The notes under the pieces were generated by a model. That model did no database searches, was not told where the DNA came from, and saw nothing but the letters and a program-made list of their open reading frames with translations. A stretch of DNA of 43,820 nucleotides from Massilia arenae (GTDB lineage: Bacteria > Pseudomonadota > Gammaproteobacteria > Burkholderiales > Burkholderiaceae_D), in assembly GCF_008014745.1 (NCBI RefSeq), contig NZ_VPFD01000038.1, positions 1-43,820 on the forward strand, in the 5' to 3' direction. Position 1 is the stretch's first letter. Every line of letters starts with the position of its first letter. Shown here piece after piece: positions 8,386-16,372 of the stretch. The position numbers were made by a program, and so were the translations under genes.

Positions 8386-9600
8386 TCAGGAATAGGGTGT
8401 CGGATCGGGCACGCGGCCGCTGAGCGCGTAGCGGCCCAGGTCGCGCAGCTTGTAGTCGACCGGGTCGTGCAGGGTGTGCACGCGCGCGTTGCGCCAGAAG
8501 CGGTCGAAGCCGAAGCGGCCCGACGTGGCGCGCGCGCCGAGCAGTTCGAACATCTGGTTGCTGATCTCGATCGCGGCGCGGTGGGCCAGCACCTTGGCTT
8601 CGGCCACCGCGATCGCCACCAGGCCGCGCTCGCGCGCCGTGACGGCATCGCCCTTGCGGATGGCGGCATCGAGCTGGCGCCCGGCCTCGTCGGCCAGCAG
8701 CGCGGCGGGACGCACCGTCAGCCACAGCTGGCCGTAGCGGTGCTGGGTAAAGGGATCGTCGATCGCGTCGTCCACGCCGGATGCGAACCAGGGACGGGCC
8801 TGCTCCAGCGTGTAGTCGCGCGCGGCGTCGAAGGCGCCTTGCGCGATGCCGAGGTACAGATTGGCCATGATCAGCTGGGCGACCTGGGAACGCAGGGTGG
8901 AACGGGCGGTCGGCGCCTGGCCAGGCGTCTGCAACACCAGTGCGGTCGGCAGGTAGACCTTCTCGAAGTGGACGTTGCCGCTGTCGGTCTGGCGCTGGCC
9001 GAAGGCGTCCCAGTCGGCTTCCACGTGCACGCCGGCCTGCTCGGTCGGCACCACGGCGATCAGGGCGGCATCGGCTTCACTGTCCCAAGCCGATACCGTC
9101 AGCCAGTCGGAACCCACCGAGCCCGACGAAAAACTCTTGACCCCGTCGAGGATGTAGCCGGCCGGCGAGGCGGTGGCGCGGGTGCGCTTGTCGAGCGGGT
9201 TCAGGGCGTTACCCCAGAACAGCTTCTGGCGCACGGTGGCGGTGAGCAGGCTGCGTTGCTGCAGTTCGGTGCCGTAGAGCTGGATGCCGGCCAGTTGCAG
9301 GTGGTGGAAGCCGAACAGGTGGGCCAGCGCGCTGTCGGCCTTGGCCAGGATGCGCACGGCCGCCATCACGGTGGCCCAATCGGCGCCCTGGCCGCCGAAT
9401 TCGGTGGGGATCGACAGCGTGAGCAGGCCGGATGCGCGGATCAGTTCGCGCTCGTGCTTCGGATGGCCGCCGGCGCGGTCGCGTTCGACGGCGGTGGCGG
9501 CGAGGCGCTCGGCCAGGTCGGCGGCGATGGCCAGCGGATCGGGTAGGGCCGCGGTGGCGTAGTCGTCTTGTGGACGCAATTGCTGCAGGATGGAGGACAT
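8386..9600 (-). CDS. SfnB/DszC-family flavoprotein (acyl-CoA dehydrogenase fold)
   Basis: 404-residue protein with the acyl-CoA-dehydrogenase fold, belonging to the group of FMN-dependent oxygenases that includes SfnB, MsuC and DszC, which oxidise thioethers, sulfinates or dibenzothiophene. Visible blocks: SIPTEFGGQGADWATV, HLFGFHHLQLAG, GVKSFSSGSVGSDWLTVSAW, SNQMFELLGARATSGRFGFD and the C-terminal RNARVHTLHDPVDYKLRDLG. It is the first gene of the eight-gene operon and divergent from ssuE, which could supply reduced flavin. The ATG at 9598-9600 lacks a clear ribosome binding site; an in-frame ATG at 9631-9633 with weak GGGA upstream would add 11 residues. Confidence 0.88.
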   Translation of the reverse strand: MSSILQQLRPQDDYATAALPDPLAIAADLAERLAATAVERDRAGGHPKHERELIRASGLLTLSIPTEFGGQGADWATVMAAVRILAKADSALAHLFGFHHLQLAGIQLYGTELQQRSLLTATVRQKLFWGNALNPLDKRTRATASPAGYILDGVKSFSSGSVGSDWLTVSAWDSEADAALIAVVPTEQAGVHVEADWDAFGQRQTDSGNVHFEKVYLPTALVLQTPGQAPTARSTLRSQVAQLIMANLYLGIAQGAFDAARDYTLEQARPWFASGVDDAIDDPFTQHRYGQLWLTVRPAALLADEAGRQLDAAIRKGDAVTARERGLVAIAVAEAKVLAHRAAIEISNQMFELLGARATSGRFGFDRFWRNARVHTLHDPVDYKLRDLGRYALSGRVPDPTPYS

Positions 9601-9680
9601 GGGACCGTGTGCCGATGTTGGGTGAACTGCCATCTTGCATCCCAAGCCGGCGCCGCGTGAACGAAGAAAACCGGCCATGA

Positions 9681-9714
9681 ATATGCGCGAAAAGTTAAAA
9701 CGGCAAACGCATAT
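9681..9714. repeat. inverted repeat in the divergent sulfur-gene intergenic region
   Basis: ATATGCG (9681-9687) and CGCATAT (9708-9714) form a 7-bp inverted repeat with a 20-bp AT-rich spacer, midway between the divergent SfnB-like and ssuE genes. This is a reasonable place for a sulfur-regulon activator (CysB or an SsuR/Cbl-like LysR protein) to bind, but that is inference only. Confidence 0.35.
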
Positions 9715-9793
9715 CGATGAGTGAAACGATTCGTTGGGCGGATCTCGCGCGCGGCGTACGCTGTGGCGATCGTTGTCAGAACTGGAATCCACC

Positions 9794-10345
9794 ATGAGCG
9801 TCATCTTGCTGGGCGGTAGCCCGTCGTCGCAATCGTCGTGCAGCCGCCTGTTGCAGCACGTGGGAGATAAACTCGCCGTCCACGGCTGGCGCACGACGCG
9901 CCTTGAAGTGCGCGAGCTGCCCGGCCCCGCCCTGCTGCGCATGGACGCGAACGACCCGGAACTGGCGCGTGCGCTGGCGCTGGTGGCCCAGGCCGACGCG
10001 CTGGTGGTGGCCACGCCAATCTATAAAGCGGCCTACACCGGCATGCTCAAGCTGTTCCTCGACCTGCTGCCGCAGGACGGCCTGCGCGGCAAGGTCGTGC
10101 TGCCGCTGGCGACCGGCGGCAGCCAGTCGCACCTGCTGGCGCTCGACTATGCGCTGCGACCGGTGCTGGCCTCGATGTCGGCGCGCGCCATCCTGTCGAG
10201 CATCTATGCCACGTCCGAGCAGGTCGCCTGGGACAGCCAGCGCGGCACGCGCCTGGCGGGCCCGATCGCCGAACGTGTCGCCGAGGGTATCGAACAGCTC
10301 GATGCCGAATTGCAGGCGCGCGTGCAGACCGCCGCCGCTGCCTGA
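9794..10345 (+). CDS. ssuE: NAD(P)H-dependent FMN reductase
   Basis: 183-residue flavodoxin-fold FMN reductase that provides FMNH2 to two-component monooxygenases. The N-terminal GGSPSSQSS phosphate-binding loop, ALVVATPIYKAAYTGMLKLF (FMN-contact segment) and PLATGGSQSHLLALDYALRP are characteristic of SsuE. The ATG is preceded by GGAATCCACC. It lies 17 bp upstream of ssuD in the same operon and could also serve the DszA-like and SfnB-like enzymes on the opposite strand. Confidence 0.92.
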   Translation: MSVILLGGSPSSQSSCSRLLQHVGDKLAVHGWRTTRLEVRELPGPALLRMDANDPELARALALVAQADALVVATPIYKAAYTGMLKLFLDLLPQDGLRGKVVLPLATGGSQSHLLALDYALRPVLASMSARAILSSIYATSEQVAWDSQRGTRLAGPIAERVAEGIEQLDAELQARVQTAAAA

Positions 10346-10362
10346 TTCACCGAGGACTTACC

Positions 10363-11514
10363 GTGTCGACTCCCAACATTTTCTGGTTCATTCCCACCCA
10401 CGGCGACAGCCGTTATCTCGGCACCACCAAGGGCGCGCGCCCGGTCAATGCCGACTATCTGAAGCAGGTCGCGGTTGCCGCCGATACCCTCGGCTACGAC
10501 GGCGTGCTGCTGCCGACCGGGCGCTCCTGCGAGGACGCCTGGATCGTCGCATCGAGCCTGATCAACGCCACCACCAGGCTGAAATTCCTGGTCGCGATCC
10601 GTCCCGGCCTGTCGACGCCGGGGCTGGCGGTGCGCATGGCCTCCACCTTCGACCGCCTGTCGAACGGGCGCCTGTTGATCAATGTCGTCACCGGTGGCGA
10701 CCAGGGCGAGCTTGAAGCCGACGGCCTGTACGCCGACCACAGCAAGCGCTACGAGATCTCGAGCGAATTCTTCAAGGTCTGGCGCGCCAGCATGGCGGGC
10801 GAGGGCGGCGCGGCCGGCTACGATTTCGAGGGCACTCACATCCAGGTCAAGGGCGCCAAGATCTTGTATCCGGCCGTGCAGAAACCGTATCCGCCGCTGT
10901 ACTTCGGCGGCTCTTCCGAGCCGGCGCACGAGCTGGCGGCCGAGCAGATGGACGTCTACCTGACCTGGGGCGAACCGCCGGCGGCGGTGGCCGAGAAGCT
11001 GGCCGACATCCGCGCGCGGGCCGCGAAGCACGGCCGCACGCTGAAATTCGGCATCCGCCTGCATGTGATCGTGCGCGAGACCAATGAAGAAGCCTGGCGC
11101 GCGGCCGACGAGTTGATCAGCCACCTGGACGACGACACTGTCGCCCGCGCCCAGGCCGCGTTCGCGAAGATGGATTCGGTCGGCCAGCGCCGCATGGCGG
11201 CCCTGCATGGCGGGCGGCGCGATCAGCTCGAAGTCTCCCCCAATCTGTGGGCCGGCGTGGGCCTGGTGCGCGGCGGGGCGGGGACGGCGCTGGTGGGCGA
11301 CCCCGAGACGGTGGCGGCGCGCATGCGCGAGTATGCGGATCTGGGCATCGAGACCTTCATCCTGTCGGGCTATCCGCACCTGGAGGAATCGTACCGCTTC
11401 GCCGAACTGGTGTTCCCGCTGCTGGGGAAAGGAACCGAGCACGGGGAGCAGTCGATCACCGGACCGTTCGGCGAGATGATGGCCAGCGATATCCTGCCCA
11501 AGAAGGCGGCCTGA
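10363..11514 (+). CDS. ssuD: FMNH2-dependent alkanesulfonate monooxygenase
   Basis: 383-residue luciferase-like enzyme that cleaves alkanesulfonates to aldehyde and sulfite using FMNH2 and O2. It starts with GTG, preceded by GAGGA at 10352-10356 with ideal spacing. SsuD blocks: FWFIPTHGDSRYLGT at the N-terminus, GYDGVLLPTGRSCEDAW, FLVAIRPGLSTPGLAVRMA, NVVTGGDQGELEADG and the C-terminal FILSGYPHLEESYRFAELVF. Length matches E. coli SsuD (381). Together with ssuE and the minus-strand ssuACB it completes an Ssu system split into two divergent transcripts. Confidence 0.96.
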   Translation: MSTPNIFWFIPTHGDSRYLGTTKGARPVNADYLKQVAVAADTLGYDGVLLPTGRSCEDAWIVASSLINATTRLKFLVAIRPGLSTPGLAVRMASTFDRLSNGRLLINVVTGGDQGELEADGLYADHSKRYEISSEFFKVWRASMAGEGGAAGYDFEGTHIQVKGAKILYPAVQKPYPPLYFGGSSEPAHELAAEQMDVYLTWGEPPAAVAEKLADIRARAAKHGRTLKFGIRLHVIVRETNEEAWRAADELISHLDDDTVARAQAAFAKMDSVGQRRMAALHGGRRDQLEVSPNLWAGVGLVRGGAGTALVGDPETVAARMREYADLGIETFILSGYPHLEESYRFAELVFPLLGKGTEHGEQSITGPFGEMMASDILPKKAA

Positions 11515-11548
11515 CACGACGTTCATCGCGCTTTGCTATGATGGCGCG

Positions 11549-12256
11549 ATGACTATCCTGCTGGTTCCCGGCTATATGGCCGATGAGACGCTGTGGGACG
11601 GCATGCGCGACCGGCTGGCCCCTTTCGGCCCGCTGGCGCATGCCGACCTGCGTCACGATTCCACCCTCGAGGACCTGGCGCGCCGCGCATTGGCCGAGGC
11701 GCCGCCGTCCTTCATCCTGATCGGCTTTTCGATGGGCGGCTATGTCGCGCGCGAGATCGTGCGCCAGGCGCCCGAACGCGTGCGCGCGCTGGTGCTGATC
11801 GCCACCTCGACCCGGCCCGATTCCGACGCCGTCCGCCAGGGCAAGCGCACGGTGGCCCGGGCGGCGGCGTCGGTCTCGTTCGCGGGGCTGAGCCGCACCG
11901 CGATCGCCAGTTCGCTGCATCCGCGCGAGGTGGATAACGAGGCGCTGATCGAGCGCGTGCGCATGATGGGCGTGCGGCTGGGCGGCGTGGCTTTTCGCAA
12001 TCAGTCGATGGTCGAGCGGCCGGGAGACTTGCACTTGCTGGGCGAGATTCGTTGTCCGACCCTGGTGGTGGCGGCAGGGCACGATCGCCTGCGCAGTCTC
12101 GACGAGGCGCGGGAGCTGCATGCGGGGATCGCGGGGGCGCAGTTCGCGCTGGTCGAGGATAGCGGGCACATGATTCCGCTCGAGGCGCCGCAGCAGTTGT
12201 GTGACGTGATCGTGCCGTGGTTGGCGCAACTGCGGGTGCATGTGCCGGAAGCCTGA
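11549..12256 (+). CDS. alpha/beta hydrolase
   Basis: 235-residue cytoplasmic alpha/beta-hydrolase. The nucleophile elbow GFSMGG places Ser61; Asp in AAGHDRLRS and His in EDSGHMIPLE complete the triad. The LLVPGYMADETLWDGM opening replaces the classic HGxP oxyanion motif with PGYM. It follows ssuD by 34 bp, so it may be co-transcribed, but a TATGAT hexamer ends 6 nt before its ATG and no Shine-Dalgarno is seen, which would fit its own leaderless promoter. The substrate is unknown; a role in processing organosulfur products is only suggested by position. It ends 1 bp from the convergent uvsE-like gene, where the two stop codons form a GCCTGA-A-TCAGGC palindrome. Confidence 0.85.
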   Translation: MTILLVPGYMADETLWDGMRDRLAPFGPLAHADLRHDSTLEDLARRALAEAPPSFILIGFSMGGYVAREIVRQAPERVRALVLIATSTRPDSDAVRQGKRTVARAAASVSFAGLSRTAIASSLHPREVDNEALIERVRMMGVRLGGVAFRNQSMVERPGDLHLLGEIRCPTLVVAAGHDRLRSLDEARELHAGIAGAQFALVEDSGHMIPLEAPQQLCDVIVPWLAQLRVHVPEA

Positions 12257-12257
12257 A

Positions 12258-13166
12258 TCAGGCCGGCGCGACCCGCGCGCACCAACCGTCCAGGCCGCGG
12301 ATCGCTTCTTCCTTGAGCTTGGCCTCGATCTCAATATACGGCGCGGCGAGGTAGGAGGAGGGCATGGTCGCGATCAGGTCGGAATGCTGGCGGTCGTTGA
12401 AGCCTTCGCGGCCGTTCGAGATGTGCACCAGCTGGTGGGCGGGATCGGGCCAGGTGGCGCGCGCCCTGGCCACCATCTCGGCCACGCTCGGATGCTCGTA
12501 GCTGTCCAGCTTTTCGTGGACGATGTGGTGATGGGCGTCGAACACCATCGGCACGCCGGCGCGCACGCAGACGGCGTGGATCTCGTCGGCGCTGTAGGCG
12601 TATTCATCATTCTCCAGGCCGATACGGCAGCGGATCGCGTCCGGCAGTTCGGCAATGCGCGCGACCAGCTTGTCTTCGCGGTCGGACTTGCCGCCGTGGA
12701 TTTCCAGCAGCGCCCAGGGCGAGCGCGGCTGGTCCAGCAAATCCATGATGTCGGCATGCATCTGCAATATCTTGACGCTGTTGGCCACCACATCGTCCGA
12801 GTCCGAACTGAGCACCACGAACTGGTCGGGATGCATCACCAGGCGGATACCGCGCTCGATCGCGCGCCGGCCCGAGCGTCCCAGGGTTTCCTTGAACTGT
12901 TGAAGGATCTCCAGCCCGAACGGCGTATCGGAAAACGGGAAGATCGACGAGGGCATGCGGTAGAGGGCGATGCCTTCGCGCTCACAATAACGCAGCGCAT
13001 TGACCAGGGTCTGGATATTGTCGCGATAAATGTCTTCCAGCACGCGGCGCTGGCCATCTTCCGAATGTTCGAGCAGGCGCTTGCGCGTGAGCGCGCGATA
13101 GCGCACGTCCTTGGAAACGGTGATGCAGACGAGGCCGAGTCGTGGTTGTGGGGCGGACTGGGTCAT
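12258..13166 (-). CDS. uvsE: UV damage endonuclease UvdE/UvsE
   Basis: 302-residue TIM-barrel endonuclease that nicks DNA 5' to UV photoproducts and starts an alternative excision-repair path. The N-terminal RLGLVCIT, the LYRMPSSIFPF and HPDQFVVLSSDSDD blocks, WALLEIHGGKSDRED, RIGLENDEYAYSADEIH and MVFDAHHHIVHEK contain the His/Glu/Asp residues that bind the catalytic metals. Start chosen at the ATG before TQSAPQPRLG; a frame-extended start at 13250 would add 28 residues of atypical sequence. No nearby gene explains its regulation. Confidence 0.93.
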   Translation of the reverse strand: MTQSAPQPRLGLVCITVSKDVRYRALTRKRLLEHSEDGQRRVLEDIYRDNIQTLVNALRYCEREGIALYRMPSSIFPFSDTPFGLEILQQFKETLGRSGRRAIERGIRLVMHPDQFVVLSSDSDDVVANSVKILQMHADIMDLLDQPRSPWALLEIHGGKSDREDKLVARIAELPDAIRCRIGLENDEYAYSADEIHAVCVRAGVPMVFDAHHHIVHEKLDSYEHPSVAEMVARARATWPDPAHQLVHISNGREGFNDRQHSDLIATMPSSYLAAPYIEIEAKLKEEAIRGLDGWCARVAPA

Positions 13167-13312
13167 GTGTTCTGGGCCGGCGCAGCGAGACGCGGACGGG
13201 AGGTTGATGTTGAGAGGCAGTCTATCCGAAGCAGCTTTCAGGAGATGCACCAGTCAGGACGCAATCCGGGTCGAAGGCGGGGCAGGCATGGCGCTTGTCC
13301 TGCACGACTGAC

Positions 13313-14197
13313 CTAACGTGGCGCGCCGAACACCTGGGTCCAGTAGATGATGCCGGTCTGCCGCTCCGGCGTGACGCCATAGGCCGCGCCCATCTCGGTG
13401 AAATCGCGGTTCATGATGTTGGCGCAATGTCCGGGGCTGTTGAGCCAGCCTTCGACGGCTTCGCGCGGCGAGCGCTGGCCGAAGGCAATATTTTCGCCCA
13501 CCCGGCGCCAGCTGTAGCCGGCGCGCAGGGCGCGGTCGGTGGCCTGGCTGCCATCCTTGGCGCGGTGGCTGAAGTAGCGTCCTGTGGCCATGTCGCGGCT
13601 ATGGGCCAGCGCCGCATCGCCCAGCGCGGGGTTCCAGCTCAGGGGCGCCGCCGCCGGGAACGCCTGCTTGCCGCAGGAGCGGGCGCTGGCGCGCGCGGTA
13701 TTGACTTCATCCAGGATCGCGCGGCCGGCTTCGCGCCAGTCGGGATAGGTGGCCGAGGGCAGCGGCGGGGCCGGACGCGCCAGCACGACGGTCCAGGTCG
13801 CGCCCTCGCGGTAGCTGCCGATGGCCGAGAAACGATCGCTCAGCAATACCTTGCAGTATTTCTGTGCCAACACATTCATGGCGGCCTGGGCATCCTCGGG
13901 GCCGGTGACATAGACCGCCTGGGCCTGCGCCGCAGCGTAACCGGCGCGTTCCAGTGCGGATTCGATGAAGGTGCCGGCGCCGATGCGTACCTGGGCCAGG
14001 GCCGGTTGCTGGTCGAGCGGGGCGGCCGGCGCGGCGGGAAAGCCGTCGCAGCTGCCAGGATTGGCGCGGTAGGCATTGACCAGTGGTGCCAACGAATCGC
14101 TCTGAGTGGGCAGGGCATGTGCGGAAGGCAACGCCAGCAGCGTGGCCGCCGCCGTCAGCAGCGCCCGGCGCAGTGCAGGGGATTGTGGACCTGGCAT
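13313..14197 (-). CDS. exported CAP-domain protein with two CAP-like lobes
   Basis: 294-residue secreted protein of the CAP (SCP/PR-1) superfamily. The chosen ATG (MPGPQSPALRR) has GAAGAG just upstream; the signal peptide ends near PSAHA. The C-terminal half (from about residue 158) is a good CAP domain: LSWNPALGDAALAHSRDMA, RYFSHRAKDGSQATDR, RRVGENIAFGQRSPREAVEG and WLNSPGHCANIMNRDFTEMG, with the two His and the Glu of the CAP cavity. The N-terminal half also begins with a NAYRANPGSCDGF helix and repeats the order of elements but lacks those residues, so it looks like a degenerate second copy. Function in bacteria is mostly unknown. Confidence 0.85.
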   Translation of the reverse strand: MPGPQSPALRRALLTAAATLLALPSAHALPTQSDSLAPLVNAYRANPGSCDGFPAAPAAPLDQQPALAQVRIGAGTFIESALERAGYAAAQAQAVYVTGPEDAQAAMNVLAQKYCKVLLSDRFSAIGSYREGATWTVVLARPAPPLPSATYPDWREAGRAILDEVNTARASARSCGKQAFPAAAPLSWNPALGDAALAHSRDMATGRYFSHRAKDGSQATDRALRAGYSWRRVGENIAFGQRSPREAVEGWLNSPGHCANIMNRDFTEMGAAYGVTPERQTGIIYWTQVFGAPR

Positions 14198-14430
14198 CGA
14201 ACTCTTCAAGGACGGCATGACGGCAGGCGAAGCCGGCGCGCCATGTGGGCTGGGCATGAAAGATTTGGAAAGCAAGAACGCCAATGGTGTCGGCGCGGAT
14301 TGCTGTGCTGTTGGTGAAGATGGGGACGGCTGCCGGTATTTCCAGATGCATTGCCGCCAGCAGCAGGTGCGGCGGCATTGACCATGGCAAGCGACGCCGC
14401 ATCGGTCGCCGCGGTTTGCCACGTCTGTTC

Positions 14431-15015
14431 TTACTGTGTGGGTTGTTGCAATTGCGTTTGCGGCGTGCGCACAAGCTTGGAAACGTCCAGTCCCTGTGCC
14501 GTGAGGCGCGTGAGCAGGGCGTCGTATGCGGCCGGCTCGACCAGGGGCGTGCGCGACAGGATCCACAGGTATTCGCGCTTGGGTTCGCTTACCGCGGACA
14601 ACTGGTATTTGTCGTCGAGGTCGATGACCCAGTAATCCCCCCACACCATTGGGATGAAGGACAGGATGGCCGGCGCGAAACGCACCTTGAGCTTGGGCGA
14701 GGTCGCGCCGCCGAGCTGGCGCGCCACGCCGTCGGCCATGTCGAATTTGCCCTCGGCGGTGCGACAGCGGTTGACGACTTGCACCCGGCCATCCTCGCCC
14801 AGGTTGTAGCTTGCGGAGGTATCACCGATGCATTTTTTCTGGAAATCGTTGGGGAATTTTGCGATCTCGTACCAGACGCCCATATAGCGCGGCACCACGA
14901 GCGATTCGATCGGCTGCAACGGTCGGGTGTTGTCAGCTGCCAGCGCCGGAACGGCGCACAGGGCGGACAGGACCAGGGCGGCGCTGGGCGCGAAGAACGA
15001 AAGCTTGGCGTTCAT
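14431..15015 (-). CDS. blc: lipocalin (Blc family)
   Basis: 194-residue lipocalin. The N-terminus has a signal peptide ending in ALA (about residue 26). Unlike E. coli Blc there is no lipobox cysteine directly after it, so it is probably periplasmic. The mature protein has the diagnostic RYMGVWYEIAKFPNDFQKKC motif (GxW) followed by ASYNLGEDGRVQVVNRC, FIPMVWGDYWVIDLDDKY and EYLWILSRTPLV, the second and third lipocalin conserved regions. AAGAGG lies five bases upstream of the ATG. Blc proteins bind lysophospholipids or fatty acids and help envelope maintenance under stress. Confidence 0.92.
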   Translation of the reverse strand: MNAKLSFFAPSAALVLSALCAVPALAADNTRPLQPIESLVVPRYMGVWYEIAKFPNDFQKKCIGDTSASYNLGEDGRVQVVNRCRTAEGKFDMADGVARQLGGATSPKLKVRFAPAILSFIPMVWGDYWVIDLDDKYQLSAVSEPKREYLWILSRTPLVEPAAYDALLTRLTAQGLDVSKLVRTPQTQLQQPTQ

Positions 15016-15399
15016 CGGAACCTCTTGTAAATATTCGGGTTCCTAGCTTAAATGACAATCGGATTGCTGTGTCGCATGATTTGCAAGCGCGCAGCCTGGC
15101 AGAACTTGCCAGGCCGCGCGCGGACCAGAGCGATGTCATGGCGGCGAGCGCCACAGCGCCGATCACGGCGATGGCAAGAATAATGACTGCGGCGACAATG
15201 CCACGCGGAACAAGGCACGGTGGTTTCATGATGAGACTGCTCGGAGGCGGCGCCGTGTCTGCGGTGCCTGCCTTGTCTTTGGCGTCGCATCGGCCAGTTG
15301 ATTTCCCAGTTCGGGATTGAGAAGGCACAAGGTGTAGCGTCGAACCATGGGTGGCGCGGCCAGTCATATCAAGAACATGCCTGCTCAAGGAGACCAATC
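15016..15399. other. intergenic stretch, doubtful small ORF
   Basis: No confident gene. On the minus strand an ATG at 15227-15229 opens 98 codons beginning with a hydrophobic segment (IVAAVIILAIAVIGAVALAA), but the frame has no ribosome binding site, runs 83 bp into the lipocalin gene and turns into arginine-rich low-complexity sequence, so I do not call it. The stretch should hold the promoters of the lipocalin (minus) and methyltransferase (plus) genes. Confidence 0.35.
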
Positions 15400-16311
15400 A
15401 TGACCCAGCCAGCCCAACCCGCGCCGTCGCCTCAGCCGGCATCGGCCACTCCCGGCCCCGACCTCGCGGCGATCAAGCAGCGCCAGCAGGCCACCTGGGC
15501 CAGCGGCGACTTCGCCGTCGTCGGCGTCACCCTGCAGATTGTCGGCGAACTGCTGGCCGAGGCCACCGACGTGCGCGCCGGCGAGCGCGTGCTCGACGTC
15601 GCCGCCGGCAATGGCAACGCCACGCTGGCCGCGGCGCGCCGCTTTGCCCGCGTCACGTCCACCGACTATGTGCCGGCGCTGCTCGAGAAGGGGCGGGCGC
15701 GCGCCGCCGCCGAGGGCCTGGCGGTCGACTTCCGCGAAGCGGACGCCGAGGCCCTGGCGGTCGACTTCCGCGAAGCGGACGCCGAGGCCCTGCCGTTCCC
15801 GGATGCCAGCTTCGACGTGGCGCTGTCCACCTTCGGCGTGATGTTCGCGCCCGACCAGGCGCGCGCCGCCGCCGAGATCCGGCGCGTGGTGCGGCCCGGT
15901 GGACGCATCGGGATGGCGAACTGGACGCCCGAGGGCTTCATCGGCCAGCTGTTCAAGGCGGTCGGCAAGCACATCGCGCCGCCGGCCGGGCTGGCGTCGC
16001 CGCTACTGTGGGGAAATGAAGACCATGTGCGCCAGCTGTTCGGCGCCGACGCGCTGCAGGCGCGCATCACGCGCAGGGTGTTCAACTTCCGCTACGCGTC
16101 GCCCACGCACTGGGTGCATGTGTTCCGCGATTACTACGGACCGCTCAACCGGGCGTTCGCCGCCCTTGCGCCGTCTGCCGCCGACGCGCTCGAACAAGAC
16201 TTGCTGGCCCTGATCGACCGCTTCAACACGGCCGGGCCCGATTCCATGGTGGCGCCGGCCGAATACCTCGAGATCGTGCTGACCCGCGAGGCGGCGGGCG
16301 CGCTGCACTAG
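15400..16311 (+). CDS. class I SAM-dependent methyltransferase with internal duplication
   Basis: 303-residue cytoplasmic methyltransferase of the UbiE/Methyltransf_11 type. AAGGAGA precedes the ATG. Motif I is VLDVAAGNGNATLAAARR (from residue 64), followed by TSTDYVPALLEKGRARA (acidic loop), the post-II segment LPFPDASFDVALSTFGVMF and RVVRPGGRIGMANW (motif III region). Residues 107-118 (LAVDFREADAEA) are repeated exactly as residues 119-130, a 12-residue insertion just before the LPFPDASFD strand where the family normally has one copy. The insertion lengthens the loop that contacts the adenine of SAM and may affect activity. Substrate unknown. Confidence 0.88.
   Translation: MTQPAQPAPSPQPASATPGPDLAAIKQRQQATWASGDFAVVGVTLQIVGELLAEATDVRAGERVLDVAAGNGNATLAAARRFARVTSTDYVPALLEKGRARAAAEGLAVDFREADAEALAVDFREADAEALPFPDASFDVALSTFGVMFAPDQARAAAEIRRVVRPGGRIGMANWTPEGFIGQLFKAVGKHIAPPAGLASPLLWGNEDHVRQLFGADALQARITRRVFNFRYASPTHWVHVFRDYYGPLNRAFAALAPSAADALEQDLLALIDRFNTAGPDSMVAPAEYLEIVLTREAAGALH
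15718..15789 (+). repeat. exact 36-bp tandem duplication inside methyltransferase gene
   Basis: Two identical 36-bp units, 15718-15753 and 15754-15789, in frame within the methyltransferase gene and encoding LAVDFREADAEA twice. The absence of any difference between units points to recent slippage or unequal exchange. Confidence 0.97.
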
Positions 16312-16312
16312 A

Positions 16313-16335
16313 CGTAGGCAGATATCGTGCCTACG
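16313..16335. repeat. hairpin between convergent genes
   Basis: CGTAGGCA / TGCCTACG, 8-bp perfect stem with a 7-nt GATATCG loop, starting 2 bases after the methyltransferase stop codon and lying between two convergent genes. No T-run follows on either strand, so it is at best a weak or Rho-assisted terminator or an mRNA 3'-end stabiliser. Confidence 0.5.
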
Positions 16336-16372
16336 GCCGAAGACCGGCGCCGGATGCGTAGCAGGTGAAGGC

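Noticed and set aside
2080..12256. Horizontal transfer of the organosulfur island as a recent mobile element
   Set aside because: No integrase, transposase, direct repeats or clear base-composition change is seen; the flanking tRNA-Phe pair alone is not enough.
14933..15229. Minus-strand ORF with one hydrophobic segment upstream of the lipocalin
   Set aside because: No ribosome binding site, 83-bp overlap with the lipocalin gene in another frame, and an arginine-rich low-complexity end.
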